From an uncultured Bacteroidales bacterium (GTDB taxonomy: Bacteria; Bacteroidota; Bacteroidia; Bacteroidales; P3): 64,000 nt of DNA. The translations under genes were made by a program, and so were the position numbers. Location: assembly GCA_947165255.1 (NCBI GenBank), contig CAMUZR010000002.1:62001-126000 (forward strand), given 5' to 3'. Below the pieces are notes generated by a model. That model was not told the origin of the DNA, did not search any database, and saw only the letters and a list, made by a program, of their open reading frames with translations. Positions 63,698-64,000 of this stretch are shown here, in pieces. Numbering within the stretch: position 1 is the stretch's first letter; every line of letters starts with the position of its first letter.

Positions 63698-63748
63698 CAA
63701 CTTTTTGCTGATACTTGTTCTTTTTTTATTTATATGAGAAAAAAGTCG

Positions 63749-63756
63749 TATCTTTG
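63749..63756 (+). promoter_or_regulatory. -7 promoter element (TATCTTTG) of the structured RNA
   Basis: Exact match to TAnnTTTG directly upstream of the highly structured region that runs to the window edge. Confidence 0.75.
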
Positions 63757-64000
63757 CAATCGGTTTTGAGCGAAATGCTCATGCCGAAAGTTTTTTATTA
63801 ATAGAAGCGTTATGCTTCCTTGTACTTGAGAACGTCGGAACTTTTCAAGTGTGATATTCAAGGTTGTATAGCGGCTTCACGCTTATAGCGTGGGCTGTTA
63901 CTACATTTGAATATCAGGTTTCCGACGACCTTCAAGTACAATGTGAGACATACAGACCCACGCTTCTTTTGTATAATGCTGTTGAGGGTCGGACGGTATA
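63757..64000 (+). ncRNA. Unidentified structured RNA or long leader, continuing past the window
   Basis: No reading frame of note. Two small hairpins come first (GAGC/GCTC in GAGCGAAATGCTC; GAAGC/GCTTC). A nested long hairpin follows: 63820-63829 pairs with 63932-63941 (10 bp), 63833-63840 with 63920-63927 (8 bp), and 63852-63861 with 63907-63916 (10 bp). The apex holds CACGCT-TAT-AGCGTG (63878-63892). AGCGTGGG (63887-63894) can instead pair with CCCACGCT (63957-63964), and GTCGGA at 63988 can compete for TCCGAC at 63921. This could be a free small RNA (6S-like rod shape is one option) or a switching mRNA leader; I do not recognise the family. Confidence 0.5.

Noticed and set aside
1-64000. 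tRNA, rRNA and CRISPR arrays
   Set aside because: I looked for T-loop signatures, rRNA cores and regularly spaced 25-40 bp repeats and found none that held up.

Overview
The window comes from a bacterium of the Bacteroidota, most likely the order Bacteroidales. Twelve intergenic regions carry the TAnnTTTG -7 element typical of this phylum. There are gliding/type IX secretion markers (a GldH lipoprotein and a protein with a gliding-motility-type C-terminal domain), and signal peptides often end in AQ. The gene families (DUF2723, membrane pyrophosphatase, DUF4105, YgiQ, lone acyl-ACP thioesterase) fit the same group. No rRNA or tRNA gene was recognised. Most housekeeping genes are GC-rich; the toxin cassettes at 46-50.6 kb are visibly AT-rich.

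Layout. 1-5860 (-): the first ~1950 codons of a giant secreted repeat protein (CUB-like domain, then seven fibronectin III plus jelly-roll units), running off the left edge. 6391-12340 (-): a heavy-metal efflux operon (His-rich small protein, adaptor lipoprotein, RND pump, outer-membrane channel) with a DtxR-like palindrome at its transcription start. 12920-19684 (+): topoisomerase IV subunit A, a glycosyltransferase, HflX, a GT2 glycosyltransferase and a broken gene. 19970-28413 (-): uvrC, gldH, asd, a type IX cargo protein, and a proton/sodium pyrophosphatase. 28552-33616 (+): argS, acyl-ACP thioesterase, S41 protease, YD-repeat lipoprotein. 34268-43386 (+): arginine deiminase, DUF2723 membrane protein, RHH regulator, atpB standing alone, pgk, YgiQ. 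43673-45235 (-): HerA-like ATPase.

45320-50738 is an island between two near-identical 28-bp direct repeats. It holds three headless RHS core fragments. Each is fused after the DPDG junction to a different predicted metallopeptidase-like toxin tip (JAB-like HxH..SxxD, HExxH, JAB-like), and each is followed by a small protein with its own signal peptide that is a candidate immunity protein. Palindromic REP-like sequences mark the joints. 50798-57365 (+) returns to housekeeping genes (YggS, YitT, rpe, RNA methyltransferase, folE, LolA-like, tsaB, one ABC permease), and 57372-59625 (-) has a DUF4105 protein and an MscS channel.

59879-63657 is disturbed. After a cupin and a winged-helix protein come fragments of at least four genes, including a segment of about 650-700 bp (flavodoxin-reductase tail plus convergent ydeI-like gene) present twice. 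The second copy is fused in frame to an Old-Yellow-Enzyme N-terminus and its ydeI has a one-base frameshift. The window ends inside a promoter-driven, strongly structured transcript (63757 to edge) that I could not identify.

Best candidates for new biology are the orphan RHS toxin/immunity island, the terminal structured RNA, the 11-bp-period intergenic repeats, and the duplicated, chimeric flavodoxin/YdeI locus.
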